A DNA stretch of 64,000 bases from Oceanospirillum linum (GCF_001995095.2 NZ_MTSD02000003.1:248001-312000); one strand, 5' to 3'. Shown: positions 54,010-63,827, numbered from the stretch's first letter. Notes: a model not told the origin generated them from the sequence alone. Translations and numbers: made by a program.

Positions 54010-56928
54010 TCAAGCCGTTTTTGCAGTACTCAGGCGATCTACCAAATAGATAATAGACTGATACGGAATACCGCTATGCTCACTTAAACCGATCTCACAG
54101 GTTCTGCTGTTGGAATAACCTTCATCACAACCGGCTACCGCATCCGGCAGATCCTTCAAGGCTGAAGCATTCAGCTCCGGCTGAGAAAAACCTTTGTCAC
54201 CAGCAAAGCCACAACAGGTGATATCCGGTGGCGTAATAACCTCATCGGCACAAGCTTTAGCCAGTGCGAGAAATTTATCAGCCAGTCCCATTTTGGTGGT
54301 GCTGCAGGTAATATGCAGCGCAATACGATCTTTCTTAGCAACAATCGTCAGGCGGGGCAGGACAAAGTCATAAATAAATTCGACCTGTTCGTACAAGCGC
54401 AGACGGCTATCCAGTTTTTCTCGCATTTGCATCAGGCAGGGACTGGTGTCACAAAACACCGGATATCGCCCATTGTCGGTTGCGGCCAGCAGAGCCTTAT
54501 TCAGCTGATCGGCTTTCATATCTGCAGCAGCAAACTGACCTTTACTCTGAAATGGCATACCGCAGCACTGATCACCCAGGCGACCAGGGAAGATTACCTC
54601 AAAGCCTGCTTTATTCAGTAGGCTTATGGTAACTTCCGGTGTGGATCTGTCTTCACCCTGATGACGCGCAGCCCCCATAATGCGGGTCGCACAACTGGGC
54701 AGATAAACGACCCGGTTATCATCCGTAAGACCTTGCCTTCCCTCTGTTAAGGAAGTCTCAGTCACGTCCCCCTGCAGACGTTTTTCCGGTTGACTCATCG
54801 GCATACGCTTTAAGATGTCATCGATCTTAGGCGAAGCCTTAGGCATGGACGGTGTCCACTGCTGCACACGATTTCCGGACACTTTACGTGCCATAGATGT
54901 GATCGCCGACATATTCTTACTGCCGACCAAGGTATGCATTCCGTCAGTAACCTTTAGCATGGTACGGGAGGTGTTGGCAACCGTTTCAAAGTGATCCGCA
55001 ACCCATTTCGCAGCTCCCGAGTAACCTTTGTTGCGCTCATGGCGAAGGCTACGGGTGAGATCTCCGGTGTTAATACTAACCGGACAATTCATCTCACAAA
55101 GCCCACAAGCCGCGCAGGTATCAATGCCCTGGTAGTCGTACTCACTAACCAACGCTTTCAGACGATCGGCTTCCTGCTGACTCCCTTGCCCCTGGTCAGC
55201 GGTATCTTCAAGGCGATTAATTTCTCTCCAGATCACGATGCGCTGACGGGGTGTCAGACTGAGATTTCGGGACGGGCAGGAGGACTCACAGAAGCCGCAC
55301 TCGATACACTTATCGATCAGGGAGTCCGCCGGAGGCAGAGGTTTGAGGTTTTCAAGATGCAGATTCGGATTGCGGGTCAGAATCACATCAGGATTCAGCA
55401 GATGATCCGGGTCAAACAGTGCCTTGAGCTGCCACATCAGATCATAAGCATCTCTACCCCATTCAAGCTCTACATAGGGCGCCATATTGCGGCCGGTGCC
55501 ATGTTCCGCTTTTAGTGACCCCTTATACTTCACCGCCACCAGATTCGCCACATCATCCATCAGTTGCTGATAGCGAGTGATCTCTTCCGGGTCATCAAAC
55601 CCCTGGGTAAAGACGAAGTGCAGATTACCTTCCAGCGCGTGACCAAACAGCAGCGCTTCATCGTAGCCGTATTTGCGGAACACCTGCTGCAGCTCCAGCA
55701 CACCTTCCGCCAGCTGCTCAATGGGAAAAGCAACATCTTCGATAATCACCGTAGTACCGGTCATCCGTACAGCGCCCACTGCAGGAAAAAGTCCCTTACG
55801 GATCTTCCAGTAGAGGTCATAAGTGGCGCTGTCTTCGGTAAACCCGATAGGCGCAACGGTTTCAATATCGCCAATCGCAGCCGTCACTTGCGCCAGTTTC
55901 TGCTCCAGCTCCTCACGCTCACTGGCTCGGACATCCACCAGAAGGGCTGCGGCATTATCTCCCAGCGTTTTCAGAATCTCCGGCATACCGGGCTTATCTT
56001 CCACAGCCCGAAGGCCAGCACGGTCAATCAACTCAACCGCAGCCACCGGCGTTGGCTTCATCGCGGTTACCGCACGACAGGTGGACTCCATATCCGGAAA
56101 GAAGATCATCGCAGCGGCTTTCAGAGGATGTTCGATCACCGTGCGGTAGGTCACTTCGCTGATAAAGCCCAAAGTACCTTCAGAGCCGATCATCAGGTGC
56201 TTCAGAATATCAAAGGGATCACTGTAATCCACCAGCGAATTCAGACTATAGCCCGTGGTGTTCTTCAGTCGGTATTTATGGCGGATCAGGTCAGCCAGTT
56301 GCTGATTATCACGGGTTTTTTCCCCCAATGTTTTCAATTCAGCCAACAGGCCGGCATGACTTTGCTCAAAAGCTTTACGGCTAGCCTCATCGGCGGTATC
56401 CAATAACGTACCATCCGCCAGAATGACCCGCATATGTTCAACTGTATTATAGCTGTTCTGGGCGGTGCCACAGCACATGCCGCTGGCGTTATTAGCAGCA
56501 ATACCACCGATCATAGCCGCATTAATAGACGCCGGATCAGGGCCGATTTTTCTCTGATAGGGTGCTAATAACTGGTTCGCTTTTCCACCGATAACACCGG
56601 GCTGCAGGGAAACCGAGTCACCCTGGTCATGAATATGATAACCGCGCCAGTTACTGCTCAGCTGAACCAGCACCGAGTCGGTCACCGCCTGACCGGACAG
56701 GCTGGTTCCGGCGGCACGAAAGGTCACCGGCAACTGACGGGCGGCCGTCGCTTTCAGTACTGAAATCACCTCCTGCTCACTATCAACCCGCACCACTAAC
56801 TGGGGGACCAGCCGGTAAAAACTGGCATCGGTACCATAAGCCAGTGTGCGCAATTCGTCATGGATCAGACGCTCCTGACTGATAAACCCGCTCAGTTCGT
56901 TATACAGCTCTTGATAGGCTTGCTTCAT
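54010..56928 (-). CDS. FAD/Fe-S D-lactate dehydrogenase, Dld-II type
   Basis: 972 residues, GlcD plus GlpC-like fusion. FAD-linked oxidase N-terminal half: FRAAGTSLSGQAV (~50), PASINAAMIGGIAANNASG; FAD_oxidase_C ~ 260-520 (GHALEGNLHFV). Two 4Fe-4S motifs CIECGFCESSCP (~537) and CAACGLCEMNCP (~600), then CCG-domains (QCCGMPF ~775, CCGFAGDKGF ~920). It matches the Dld-II enzyme of Shewanella, next to lldEFG, and should oxidise D-lactate (or a D-2-hydroxyacid) and pass electrons to quinone. ATG start, 81 bases after lutC; last gene of the operon. Confidence 0.9.
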   Translation of the reverse strand: MKQAYQELYNELSGFISQERLIHDELRTLAYGTDASFYRLVPQLVVRVDSEQEVISVLKATAARQLPVTFRAAGTSLSGQAVTDSVLVQLSSNWRGYHIHDQGDSVSLQPGVIGGKANQLLAPYQRKIGPDPASINAAMIGGIAANNASGMCCGTAQNSYNTVEHMRVILADGTLLDTADEASRKAFEQSHAGLLAELKTLGEKTRDNQQLADLIRHKYRLKNTTGYSLNSLVDYSDPFDILKHLMIGSEGTLGFISEVTYRTVIEHPLKAAAMIFFPDMESTCRAVTAMKPTPVAAVELIDRAGLRAVEDKPGMPEILKTLGDNAAALLVDVRASEREELEQKLAQVTAAIGDIETVAPIGFTEDSATYDLYWKIRKGLFPAVGAVRMTGTTVIIEDVAFPIEQLAEGVLELQQVFRKYGYDEALLFGHALEGNLHFVFTQGFDDPEEITRYQQLMDDVANLVAVKYKGSLKAEHGTGRNMAPYVELEWGRDAYDLMWQLKALFDPDHLLNPDVILTRNPNLHLENLKPLPPADSLIDKCIECGFCESSCPSRNLSLTPRQRIVIWREINRLEDTADQGQGSQQEADRLKALVSEYDYQGIDTCAACGLCEMNCPVSINTGDLTRSLRHERNKGYSGAAKWVADHFETVANTSRTMLKVTDGMHTLVGSKNMSAITSMARKVSGNRVQQWTPSMPKASPKIDDILKRMPMSQPEKRLQGDVTETSLTEGRQGLTDDNRVVYLPSCATRIMGAARHQGEDRSTPEVTISLLNKAGFEVIFPGRLGDQCCGMPFQSKGQFAAADMKADQLNKALLAATDNGRYPVFCDTSPCLMQMREKLDSRLRLYEQVEFIYDFVLPRLTIVAKKDRIALHITCSTTKMGLADKFLALAKACADEVITPPDITCCGFAGDKGFSQPELNASALKDLPDAVAGCDEGYSNSRTCEIGLSEHSGIPYQSIIYLVDRLSTAKTA

Positions 56929-57009
56929 TGTGATTTCACCCTACATCAATAATCATGACCGCTGATGGCATGTTTCAACGTTGTTCTAATTCCGGTCTTT
57001 CAGGCTCGG

Positions 57010-57666
57010 TTACTGGCGCACCAGTACGACCAGTTCTTTCGGGCCATGTACGCCATAGGCCAAGGTTTGTTCAATATCGGCGGTCTTGGATGGGCCGGAG
57101 ATCAGCAGCGCATTGGTTGGCATCCCTACAGATACCCAATCTTCTGACATGATCACCTCATGGAAGGTGTTTTTCAGCTGGCTGGCATCGACCACAGCGA
57201 AATGGATCGGTGGCACCAGTGTCATCAGGCGGGGCTGGTCATTGTCTGGCCAAAGCACCAAAGTGCCGGTCTCGGCAATAGCACTACGCACATCGGTAAT
57301 CGCAGCATCAACACCGGAGAACAGCTCCGCTTTCCAGCCTTCAATGGGCTGGTCATAGGCCAGCAGCTCCACATCACCATCCGCAAGAGCTTCCCGGGTA
57401 TCAACGCCCACCTGAGCTTTCAGAGGAGTAAGCAGGTTTTTTACCTGCTTCTCAGCTAACAGCTCTTTCAGTTTTTCCAGCCAGTTGTCTTTACTAACCC
57501 GATGCACTTCCCCATGCACCGATTCGATCTTTTGCTGAAAGAGGTCCAGCTTTTCACTGTCACTCCACTGCTTCTCCGTTACTACGGAAAAGTCACTGAC
57601 AGGAGCAGTCAAAGCGCCATCACGGCGATGACGCAGACGATTTAAAATAGCATCACGGGCGCTCAT
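57010..57666 (-). CDS. lutC: L-lactate utilisation protein LutC
   Basis: 218 residues of the LUD family (LutC/LldG). SAIAETGTLVLWPDNDQPRLMTLVPPIHFAVVD is the conserved LUD core (~125-160); STP-like tail PSKTADIEQTLAYGVHGP near the end. It forms, with LutA and LutB, the enzyme oxidising L-lactate to pyruvate. ATG 57666 overlaps the lutB stop by one base (TGATG), with GGAG upstream, so the two genes are coupled. A GTG three bases earlier is not needed. Confidence 0.93.
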   Translation of the reverse strand: MSARDAILNRLRHRRDGALTAPVSDFSVVTEKQWSDSEKLDLFQQKIESVHGEVHRVSKDNWLEKLKELLAEKQVKNLLTPLKAQVGVDTREALADGDVELLAYDQPIEGWKAELFSGVDAAITDVRSAIAETGTLVLWPDNDQPRLMTLVPPIHFAVVDASQLKNTFHEVIMSEDWVSVGMPTNALLISGPSKTADIEQTLAYGVHGPKELVVLVRQ

Positions 57667-59165
57667 CACAGATCTCCAGCGTTTTCTCGTTGATTGTTGT
57701 CCGAAGCCTGTACCTGCTGACGGGTCTTCATCTGCTGATGCAGTGTCGTTTTCGCCAGCTTGGGCATGGTGCGACAGCTCATCCAGGCGCCCATACCTTT
57801 ACTTAACAGCGCATCCGGCAACAAACCCCACAGAACCGTGGCAAGGCCTGTTCCAGAACGGTACAGCCCCCCATGCTTATGCATTTTCGCCCAGCCTTTC
57901 CAGATCAGTGGCTCCATTCCTTTACGCTTAGCGCCACGCCCTTTTACAACGGAATTGTCGTGACGGTGATCCCCCGCCACAGATTCTTCACGCAGCCGCA
58001 CCAGCAACTTAGGTATCGGAATTTTCACCGGACAGACTTCACCACAGGCCCCGCAGAGAGAAGACGCGCTGGGCAGATCTTTGGCATCATCCAGCCCGGC
58101 CAGATGGGGCATCAGGATTTTGCCGATCGGCCCCGGATAGGTATAGCCATAAGCATGCCCACCAATGCGGGTATAAACAGGGCAATGATTCATGCAGGCA
58201 CCGCAGCGGATACAGCGCAAAGTATCTAACAGCTCATCATCCTGATAGATATTGGAGCGGCCACCATCCACCAGTACCAGATGCACCTCCTCCGGCCCAT
58301 CCAGCTCACCCTCTTTGCGCGGGCTTGAGATCATATTAAAGTAGGTGGTGATATGCTGACCGGTAGCCGAACGGGTCAAAAGTGACAGCAGAGGCGCCAC
58401 ATCCTCCAGGTTCTCCACCACTTTCTCGATACCAGTCACGGCAATATGTACCGGCGGAACCGTCGTGGTCAGACGGCCGTTACCTTCGTTTTCCACCAGA
58501 CACAGGGTGCCGGTTTCCGCCACCGCAAAGTTAACACCGGAAACACCCACATCAGCTTTTTCAAAGCGCTCCCGTAACTGCTGCCGGGCTTCTGCTGTCA
58601 GGTACTCCACATCACGGGATTTTTGGGTGCCGGTTTTCTCATGCAGCAGATCGGAGATCTGCTCCGTGTTCTTGTGAATCGCTGGCATAATAATATGCGA
58701 CGGCGTCTCTTCCGCCAGCTGAACGATATATTCGCCCAGATCAGATTCCAGCGCTTCGATACCATGCTCTTCAAGGTAGTGGTTCAGCTCCATCTCTTCG
58801 CTGACCATAGACTTACCTTTGATAACGCTTTTAGCATTTTTTCCGTTGCAGATATCGAGAATAATTTTGCAGGCTTCATCGCCGTTTTCCGCCCAGTGCA
58901 CCTTCACACCCTGGGCGATCAGGTTAGCTTCCAGCTTTTCCAGCAGCTCCGGCAATTTGGATAACGCACGCAGGCGGATTGCGGCGGCTAACTCACGGGT
59001 TCGTTCCAGCTCCTCATCCGATGGAAACGCCTGCTGGCGTTTCTCCATCAGACCATCCATCGCTTTACGGAAGTTGGCCCGGATCTGCGGATTGGTAATG
59101 GCGTCATGCACTCTGGGATGAAACTCCCCGACACCATTTTGCTGAGGTGAGGCATTATGACCCAT
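57666..59165 (-). CDS. lutB: L-lactate utilisation iron-sulfur protein LutB
   Basis: 499 residues. LUD domain in the first ~300 (GVNFAVAETGTLCLVENEGNGRLTTTVPP), then ferredoxin-like part with CIRCGACMNHCPVYTRIGGHAYG (~332) and CGACGEVCPVKIPIP (~388), and a LutB C-terminal region. Carries two 4Fe-4S clusters in the LutABC complex. The ATG at 59165 (MGHNASPQ) has GGAG eight bases before it and is preferred over the GTG at 59201. It overlaps the lutA stop by 11 bases. Confidence 0.95.
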   Translation of the reverse strand: MGHNASPQQNGVGEFHPRVHDAITNPQIRANFRKAMDGLMEKRQQAFPSDEELERTRELAAAIRLRALSKLPELLEKLEANLIAQGVKVHWAENGDEACKIILDICNGKNAKSVIKGKSMVSEEMELNHYLEEHGIEALESDLGEYIVQLAEETPSHIIMPAIHKNTEQISDLLHEKTGTQKSRDVEYLTAEARQQLRERFEKADVGVSGVNFAVAETGTLCLVENEGNGRLTTTVPPVHIAVTGIEKVVENLEDVAPLLSLLTRSATGQHITTYFNMISSPRKEGELDGPEEVHLVLVDGGRSNIYQDDELLDTLRCIRCGACMNHCPVYTRIGGHAYGYTYPGPIGKILMPHLAGLDDAKDLPSASSLCGACGEVCPVKIPIPKLLVRLREESVAGDHRHDNSVVKGRGAKRKGMEPLIWKGWAKMHKHGGLYRSGTGLATVLWGLLPDALLSKGMGAWMSCRTMPKLAKTTLHQQMKTRQQVQASDNNQRENAGDL

Positions 59166-59931
59166 GGCAGCGTCTCCAAAGAAAACTGGCGATATGTTCA
59201 CCTTTAAAATGGCTATCCTGGCCTTGGTTTTCCATCTGCTCTGCAGCGCCGGTAATATTCATCATACAACCACAGTCACTGGTGATCAGGGTATCGGCAC
59301 CGGTGGCAGCAATCGCTGCAACTTTATCGGTCACCATCGCTTCGGATATTTCAGGATGCCGAACCGAAAACGCGCCGCCAAACCCGCAACACTCCTTTAT
59401 CCGTTCCTGCTCAACCACTTCAACATGGGCCATTTTCCCCAGCAGCGACGGACCGACATCGCCCAAACCCATCTCACGACGGGCGCTGCAGGAGGTATGC
59501 ATGGCAACCCTGACCGGCTCGCCTTTATCTTCAATCTGCATATGACAGACATGCAGTAAAAATTCCGTCAGCTCATAAATACGACCCGAAATTTCCCGCG
59601 CCAGCGCCTCTTCAGGATAGCCCGCAAACAGTTCAGGATAATGTTCCCGCATCATGCCGGCACAGGAGCCGGACGGCAGTACGATCAGATAGTCCTCAGG
59701 AAACAACGCCAACTGAGCCGCTGCGACTTCACGGGCCTGGTCGTGATAACCCGAAGTATAAGCGGGCTGACCACAACAGGTCTGATCCTGAGGAAAAATA
59801 ACCTCGATGCCTTCACGCTCTAACAACTGGATACCGGCCATGCCAGCATCAGGATAGAAAAGATCCACCAGACAAGTGCCAAAGAAGTAAACCTTCTTAG
59901 GTTTTGGGGGATAAAGCTTAATACTGCTCAT
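59155..59931 (-). CDS. lutA: L-lactate utilisation protein LutA
   Basis: 258 residues: two CCG domains (TCCGQPAYTSGYHDQA ~62 and ECCGFGGAFSVRHPEISEAM ~192), which bind Fe-S clusters in the glycolate-oxidase/heterodisulfide reductase style. First gene of lutABC. Preceded by 237 bases after dctM, so it may have its own promoter. ATG start with a modest GAGTG upstream. Acts in the cytoplasm with LutB and LutC. Confidence 0.94.
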   Translation of the reverse strand: MSSIKLYPPKPKKVYFFGTCLVDLFYPDAGMAGIQLLEREGIEVIFPQDQTCCGQPAYTSGYHDQAREVAAAQLALFPEDYLIVLPSGSCAGMMREHYPELFAGYPEEALAREISGRIYELTEFLLHVCHMQIEDKGEPVRVAMHTSCSARREMGLGDVGPSLLGKMAHVEVVEQERIKECCGFGGAFSVRHPEISEAMVTDKVAAIAATGADTLITSDCGCMMNITGAAEQMENQGQDSHFKGEHIASFLWRRCHGS

Positions 59932-60168
59932 CGCTAAATCACTCGTATTATTAAGCCCTGCCGGAGCAGTGCTATTTATGTCGTAGCATCCTGGTAAGTC
60001 AGGCCGTTTAGCATTCGGGATGCCGGCACTGTGTCCTTGAGGTTATATTTCTGTCAGGTTTATCCCACTGACCAGGGCGGTAAGCACTAAACATACTGTA
60101 GATAAAGAGATGTTTAATGCCTCAGGCAGCCTGCCCCAGGCGGGAACAGGCTTTAATCACTCTACTGC

Positions 60169-61554
60169 TTAACCGTATGCCATAGCTGGGAGCCAGAGCA
60201 CCAGCTCAGGCCAGGCAACAATAATTGCCAGTGCCAGCAGCTGAATCATGATGAAAGGTACAACGCCTTTGTAGATATCAGACAGTTTTACATCCGGAGG
60301 GCAAACACCTTTCAGGTAGAAGATAGAGAAGCCCACCGGCGGCGTCAGGAAAGATGTCTGCAAGGCCATCGCCACTAACATCACAAACCAAACCAGCTCA
60401 GGATTATCCACAACGCCGTAACCATCAATATCCAGGCCCAGGGCAGAGATCACAGGAGCAAGCAAAGGTAACGCAATCAGGGTGATTTCGATCCAGTCCA
60501 AAAAGAACCCCAGCAGGAAGATGATCGCCAATACACAGGCAATAATGCCGTAAGTGCCAAATGGCAGACTCGTCAGCCAATGCTCAATCAACTCATCACC
60601 ACCCAGCTCACGCAGTACCAGAGCAAAACAGGTCGCGCCAAGAAATACGGCAAAAATGTAAGCTGTGGTGTTATACGATCCCTGCGCAACTTCTTTAAAA
60701 ACTTTCAGGCTCAGTTTTTTGTTATGCCAGGCCAACAAAGTTGCCCCCAGCGCACCAACACCGGACGCTTCCGTCGCGGTCGCAATACCGGCAAAGATAG
60801 AACCCAGTACCGCAACAATCAGGGCAACCGGTGGCAGAATACTTTTGAACACCGCAAGGATCATCTTCATCTCAACCGGCTTGGCATCTGCCGGTAGCGG
60901 TGCAGCAGAGGGTTTAAATACACCGACCGCCAGAATAAAGACCACGTACATAAAGCCCAGCATCAGCCCCGGAATCACTGCTCCCATGAACAGATCGCCC
61001 ACAGACAGCGCCAGCTGATCCGCCATAATCACCAGCATGATAGAGGGTGGAATAAGAATACCCAGCGTACCGGCAGACGCGATGGTGCCTAGCGCCAACG
61101 GTTTGGAGTATTTCTGCTCCAGCATCGCGGGTAGTGACATCAGCCCCAGCAGTACAACAGACGCGCCGACAATACCGGTGGAAGCCGCCAGAATAATACC
61201 AATCAAAGTCACCGTGATCGCTAAGCCACCACGGACACGGCCAAACAACTGCTGAATCGAATTCATCAGTTTTTCCGCCACACCGGAGCGATCCAGCATG
61301 ATACCCATAAAGATAAACATAGGCAGGGCCACCATGACCCAGTTATCCATGATCTTATATATTCGGTTCACCACCAGGCTCAGGGTGAGCATATCCAGCC
61401 CGGTAAAGGTGTCCAGATAGATATCCGACAGGTAACCGATAAAGGCAAACGCTACGCCAACGCCGCCCAGAACAAATGCCACCGGAAAACCGGTGAACAG
61501 CAACGCGATGAAGCTAAGGAACATCGCGATGACAAGAATCTCATTTACTTCCAT
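60169..61554 (-). CDS. dctM: TRAP transporter large permease
   Basis: 461 residues, DctM family, about 12 TM segments. Typical patches: FPVAFVLGGVGVAFAFIG at the start, GRVRGGLAITVTLIGIILAASTGIVGASVV, GTIASAGTLGILIPPSIMLVI, and LGFFLDWIEITLIALPLLAP. Forms the ion-coupled channel with DctQ and takes substrate from DctP. It lies 13 bases after dctQ. Context (lactate genes on the same strand) points to lactate or a 2-oxo/2-hydroxy acid as cargo. Confidence 0.95.
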   Translation of the reverse strand: MEVNEILVIAMFLSFIALLFTGFPVAFVLGGVGVAFAFIGYLSDIYLDTFTGLDMLTLSLVVNRIYKIMDNWVMVALPMFIFMGIMLDRSGVAEKLMNSIQQLFGRVRGGLAITVTLIGIILAASTGIVGASVVLLGLMSLPAMLEQKYSKPLALGTIASAGTLGILIPPSIMLVIMADQLALSVGDLFMGAVIPGLMLGFMYVVFILAVGVFKPSAAPLPADAKPVEMKMILAVFKSILPPVALIVAVLGSIFAGIATATEASGVGALGATLLAWHNKKLSLKVFKEVAQGSYNTTAYIFAVFLGATCFALVLRELGGDELIEHWLTSLPFGTYGIIACVLAIIFLLGFFLDWIEITLIALPLLAPVISALGLDIDGYGVVDNPELVWFVMLVAMALQTSFLTPPVGFSIFYLKGVCPPDVKLSDIYKGVVPFIMIQLLALAIIVAWPELVLWLPAMAYG

Positions 61555-61566
61555 CTGACGAACCCC

Positions 61567-62103
61567 TTATTCACCTTTTATCAGACCAACCACATCACGC
61601 ATCAGACGTGACAGACCAGCCAGAAACAACAAACCAAAACTCAGCGGAATAACCGATTTAATCAACCAGCGATAGGGTAATCCCGTCGGAGATGCTGAGC
61701 TTTCATTGATTCGCCAGGAGTCATAAACAAACGGCAGACTGGAGTCGAACACAACATAGATAAAGGGAAACATCAGAAACAGAATGCCAAAAATTTCCCA
61801 TAAGTGTTGCGCTCGACGACTTAGCCGCGCGTGGAAAAGATCAACTCGAATATGAGAATTAGTCACTTGAGCATACGAGATACCAAACATCACACCAACG
61901 GCATAGAGGTGCCACTGCAGCTCCTCCAGTACAACAAGACCATGATTAAAGCCATAGCGCAGAACAACCTGCACAATAATGACCGCCATAAGCACGACAT
62001 AAGCCCAAGCGAAAACTTTACCTGCTGACAGGACTATTTTGTCCAGAAAATCAGCCAGAGGCACATTTACCTTGGGAGAGGACGTTGTGTGAGACACAGC
62101 CAC
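61567..62103 (-). CDS. dctQ: TRAP transporter small permease
   Basis: 178 residues with four TM segments (VFAWAYVVLMAVIIVQVVLRYG, LYAVGVMFGISYAQ, WEIFGILFLMFPFIYVVF, IPLSFGLLFLAGLSRLM). The ELQWHLYAVGV patch is characteristic of DctQ. ATG (ATGGCTGTGTCT) with GGAGCGTG close before it; 216 bases after dctP and 13 before dctM. Confidence 0.93.
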   Translation of the reverse strand: MAVSHTTSSPKVNVPLADFLDKIVLSAGKVFAWAYVVLMAVIIVQVVLRYGFNHGLVVLEELQWHLYAVGVMFGISYAQVTNSHIRVDLFHARLSRRAQHLWEIFGILFLMFPFIYVVFDSSLPFVYDSWRINESSASPTGLPYRWLIKSVIPLSFGLLFLAGLSRLMRDVVGLIKGE

Positions 62104-62244
62104 GCTCCTGAAAACATCTTTGGGGGATTGATGGCACTAATAATAAGGCCGGATTTGATTAACCTCTTGCCGGTAAAACCGACAGGCAAGGTGCTTTTAT
62201 TCAATCACAGGACAGATTACTAAGCACTTCCCCTTATTGGGTTA

Positions 62245-62272
62245 AGGCACCAGAGGTGAACCTCTGATGCCT
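62245..62272 (-). promoter_or_regulatory. Stable hairpin between dctP and dctQ
   Basis: AGGCACCAGAGG-TGAA-CCTCTGATGCCT: 12-bp stem with one mismatch and a four-base loop, no T-run. A probable 3'-stabilising element allowing more DctP than DctQM, as commonly seen after binding-protein genes. Confidence 0.6.
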
Positions 62273-62319
62273 CAGCGCTTCAGGCATCAACACAATGGTG
62301 CTGAGCCTGACTCATCAGG

Positions 62320-63393
62320 TTACTTCTGGCGCGGCAGGTAACCGTTACTACCCCATAGTTTGTAGTCTTCACGGAAACCATTCAGGTCATCCCACACCTT
62401 TTTGAAAAAAGCATCATCTGCTGCTTCTTCCTTAGCAACATCAACCCATGCTGTCCGGAAAGCCTCCAGCATAGTGTCGTTCCATTTCATGATTTTCACG
62501 TTGTTCTTCTCGACGTTCTCTTTCATCACGGCAAATTGCTTCGCCTCACCTTCTGCAAAGGAGTCAGCCATAGATGCCTTACACACCTGATTCATAACAG
62601 CCTGCTGGGACTCTGACATCTGATTCCAGGTGTCCTTATTCAGCAGCAGCTCAAATATCGTCGACTGCTGATGCCAGCCTGGGAAGTAGTTATATTTAGC
62701 AATTTTGTGGAAGCCTACACGGGTATCAACAGCGGGCATGGAAAACTCTGTGGCATCAATTGCGCCTTTTTCCAGCGCCGGAAAAATTTCTGAACCGGGC
62801 AGCAATGACGTAGAAACACCCAGTTTTTCCATCACTTTGGCACCCAGGCCAAAGAAGCGCATACGCAGACCCTGTAGGTCTTCCGGCTTTTCAATCGGCT
62901 TCGCAAACCAACCAGATGTTTCCGGTGGATTAATCGCACAAGGCAGGACTTTCACGTTATAGCCCGCCTGGTCATACATCTCCTGATACAGTTTCAAACC
63001 GTTACCGTAGTACATCCAAGCCATATACTCACCAGCATCAGGGCCGAAAGGAACTGCTGAAAAGATTGGAGAAGCAGGGATCTTACCCGCCCAGTAACCA
63101 GCCGTTGTATAGCCTGCATTAATTTTACCGCGGGAAACCGCATCCAGAATTTCAAATGGAGCCACCAGCTTGCCCGGCTCATAGACTTTCATACGAATAC
63201 TGTTATTGGAAACCAACTTCACTTGCTCAGCCACTTTAGGAATAGGTGAGCCAAGACCCGGCAGACTGGTAGCAAATGCCACCGGCACCTTCAGAAGAAT
63301 TTTTTTATCAGCAGCCTGAGCGTCCAGCGCAATACCTGCCAGAGCAACAGAGACGGAAGCAGCTGTCAGGGTGGTTTTCATTATTTTTTTCAT
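62320..63393 (-). CDS. dctP: TRAP transporter substrate-binding protein
   Basis: 357 residues. Signal peptide MKKIMKTTLTAASVSVALAGIALDAQA. DctP/TakP fold: SRGKINAGYTTAGYWAGKIPASPIFSAVPFG (~95-120), PPETSGWFAKPI (~160), LQGLRMRFFGLGAKVMEKLG, and AIDATEFSMPAVDTRVGFHKIAKYNYFPGWHQ. Resembles TakP, which binds 2-oxo acids, and the lactate-binding TRAP proteins; Arg in RMRFFG is the usual carboxylate anchor. Delivers substrate to DctQM. ATG 63393 preceded by GGGAA; first gene of the block. Confidence 0.94.
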   Translation of the reverse strand: MKKIMKTTLTAASVSVALAGIALDAQAADKKILLKVPVAFATSLPGLGSPIPKVAEQVKLVSNNSIRMKVYEPGKLVAPFEILDAVSRGKINAGYTTAGYWAGKIPASPIFSAVPFGPDAGEYMAWMYYGNGLKLYQEMYDQAGYNVKVLPCAINPPETSGWFAKPIEKPEDLQGLRMRFFGLGAKVMEKLGVSTSLLPGSEIFPALEKGAIDATEFSMPAVDTRVGFHKIAKYNYFPGWHQQSTIFELLLNKDTWNQMSESQQAVMNQVCKASMADSFAEGEAKQFAVMKENVEKNNVKIMKWNDTMLEAFRTAWVDVAKEEAADDAFFKKVWDDLNGFREDYKLWGSNGYLPRQK

Positions 63394-63520
63394 GATCGAT
63401 TCCCGAGCGTTTGGATTTGTTTATTGTTATTCAGTCACCGGAATACTCTGCCCTGCCTATAACAGCAATCTAAGCTATTACAGCCAAGCACATGTTTCCG
63501 ATAAATCCTCAACAGAATCA

Positions 63521-63537
63521 AATTGGTCAAACCAATT
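63521..63537. promoter_or_regulatory. PdhR/LldR-type operator upstream of dctP
   Basis: AATTGGTCAAACCAATT: perfect 7-bp arms AATTGGT/ACCAATT with a 3-base centre. This is the form of GntR-FadR-subfamily sites (PdhR: AATTGGTnnnACCAATT). It lies about 130-145 bases upstream of dctP and could control the lactate block. Confidence 0.72.
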
Positions 63538-63812
63538 TACAAGACTCTGACAGCAAAGATAGAGACCTTCTCTGCCTCTTGTCAAATATCTTTGCACCAC
63601 AATACAACCCATACCATCTGTTTTGCCCTGCAATGGTGCTAAAAGAAAGAAAAAAACAAAAATATTCACCAGCACAGCTTCCAAATAGGCCTTATTAATA
63701 CTTAATAACGACGACATACAGAAATATTCTCTTTTTTGACAATCCTGATCAGTAATGGGCTCTGTAGCCAGTACAAACACCACATTTGACAGTTCTTGAG
63801 ATTATAACTAGC

Positions 63813-63827
63813 ATTGGTATTACCAAT
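63813..63827. promoter_or_regulatory. Second PdhR/LldR-type operator
   Basis: ATTGGTATTACCAAT: perfect 6-bp arms with a 3-base centre, same core TTGGT-N3-ACCAA. 290 bases from the first site; it may serve looping or a divergent gene beyond the window. Confidence 0.6.

Noticed and set aside
55564-56406. 280-codon frame antisense to the Dld-II gene
   Set aside because: Shadow of a well-supported coding frame; no RBS or domain.
63478-63783. 101-codon minus-strand ORF upstream of dctP
   Set aside because: It overlaps the operator-like palindrome and the probable promoter region, has no RBS, and matches no family.
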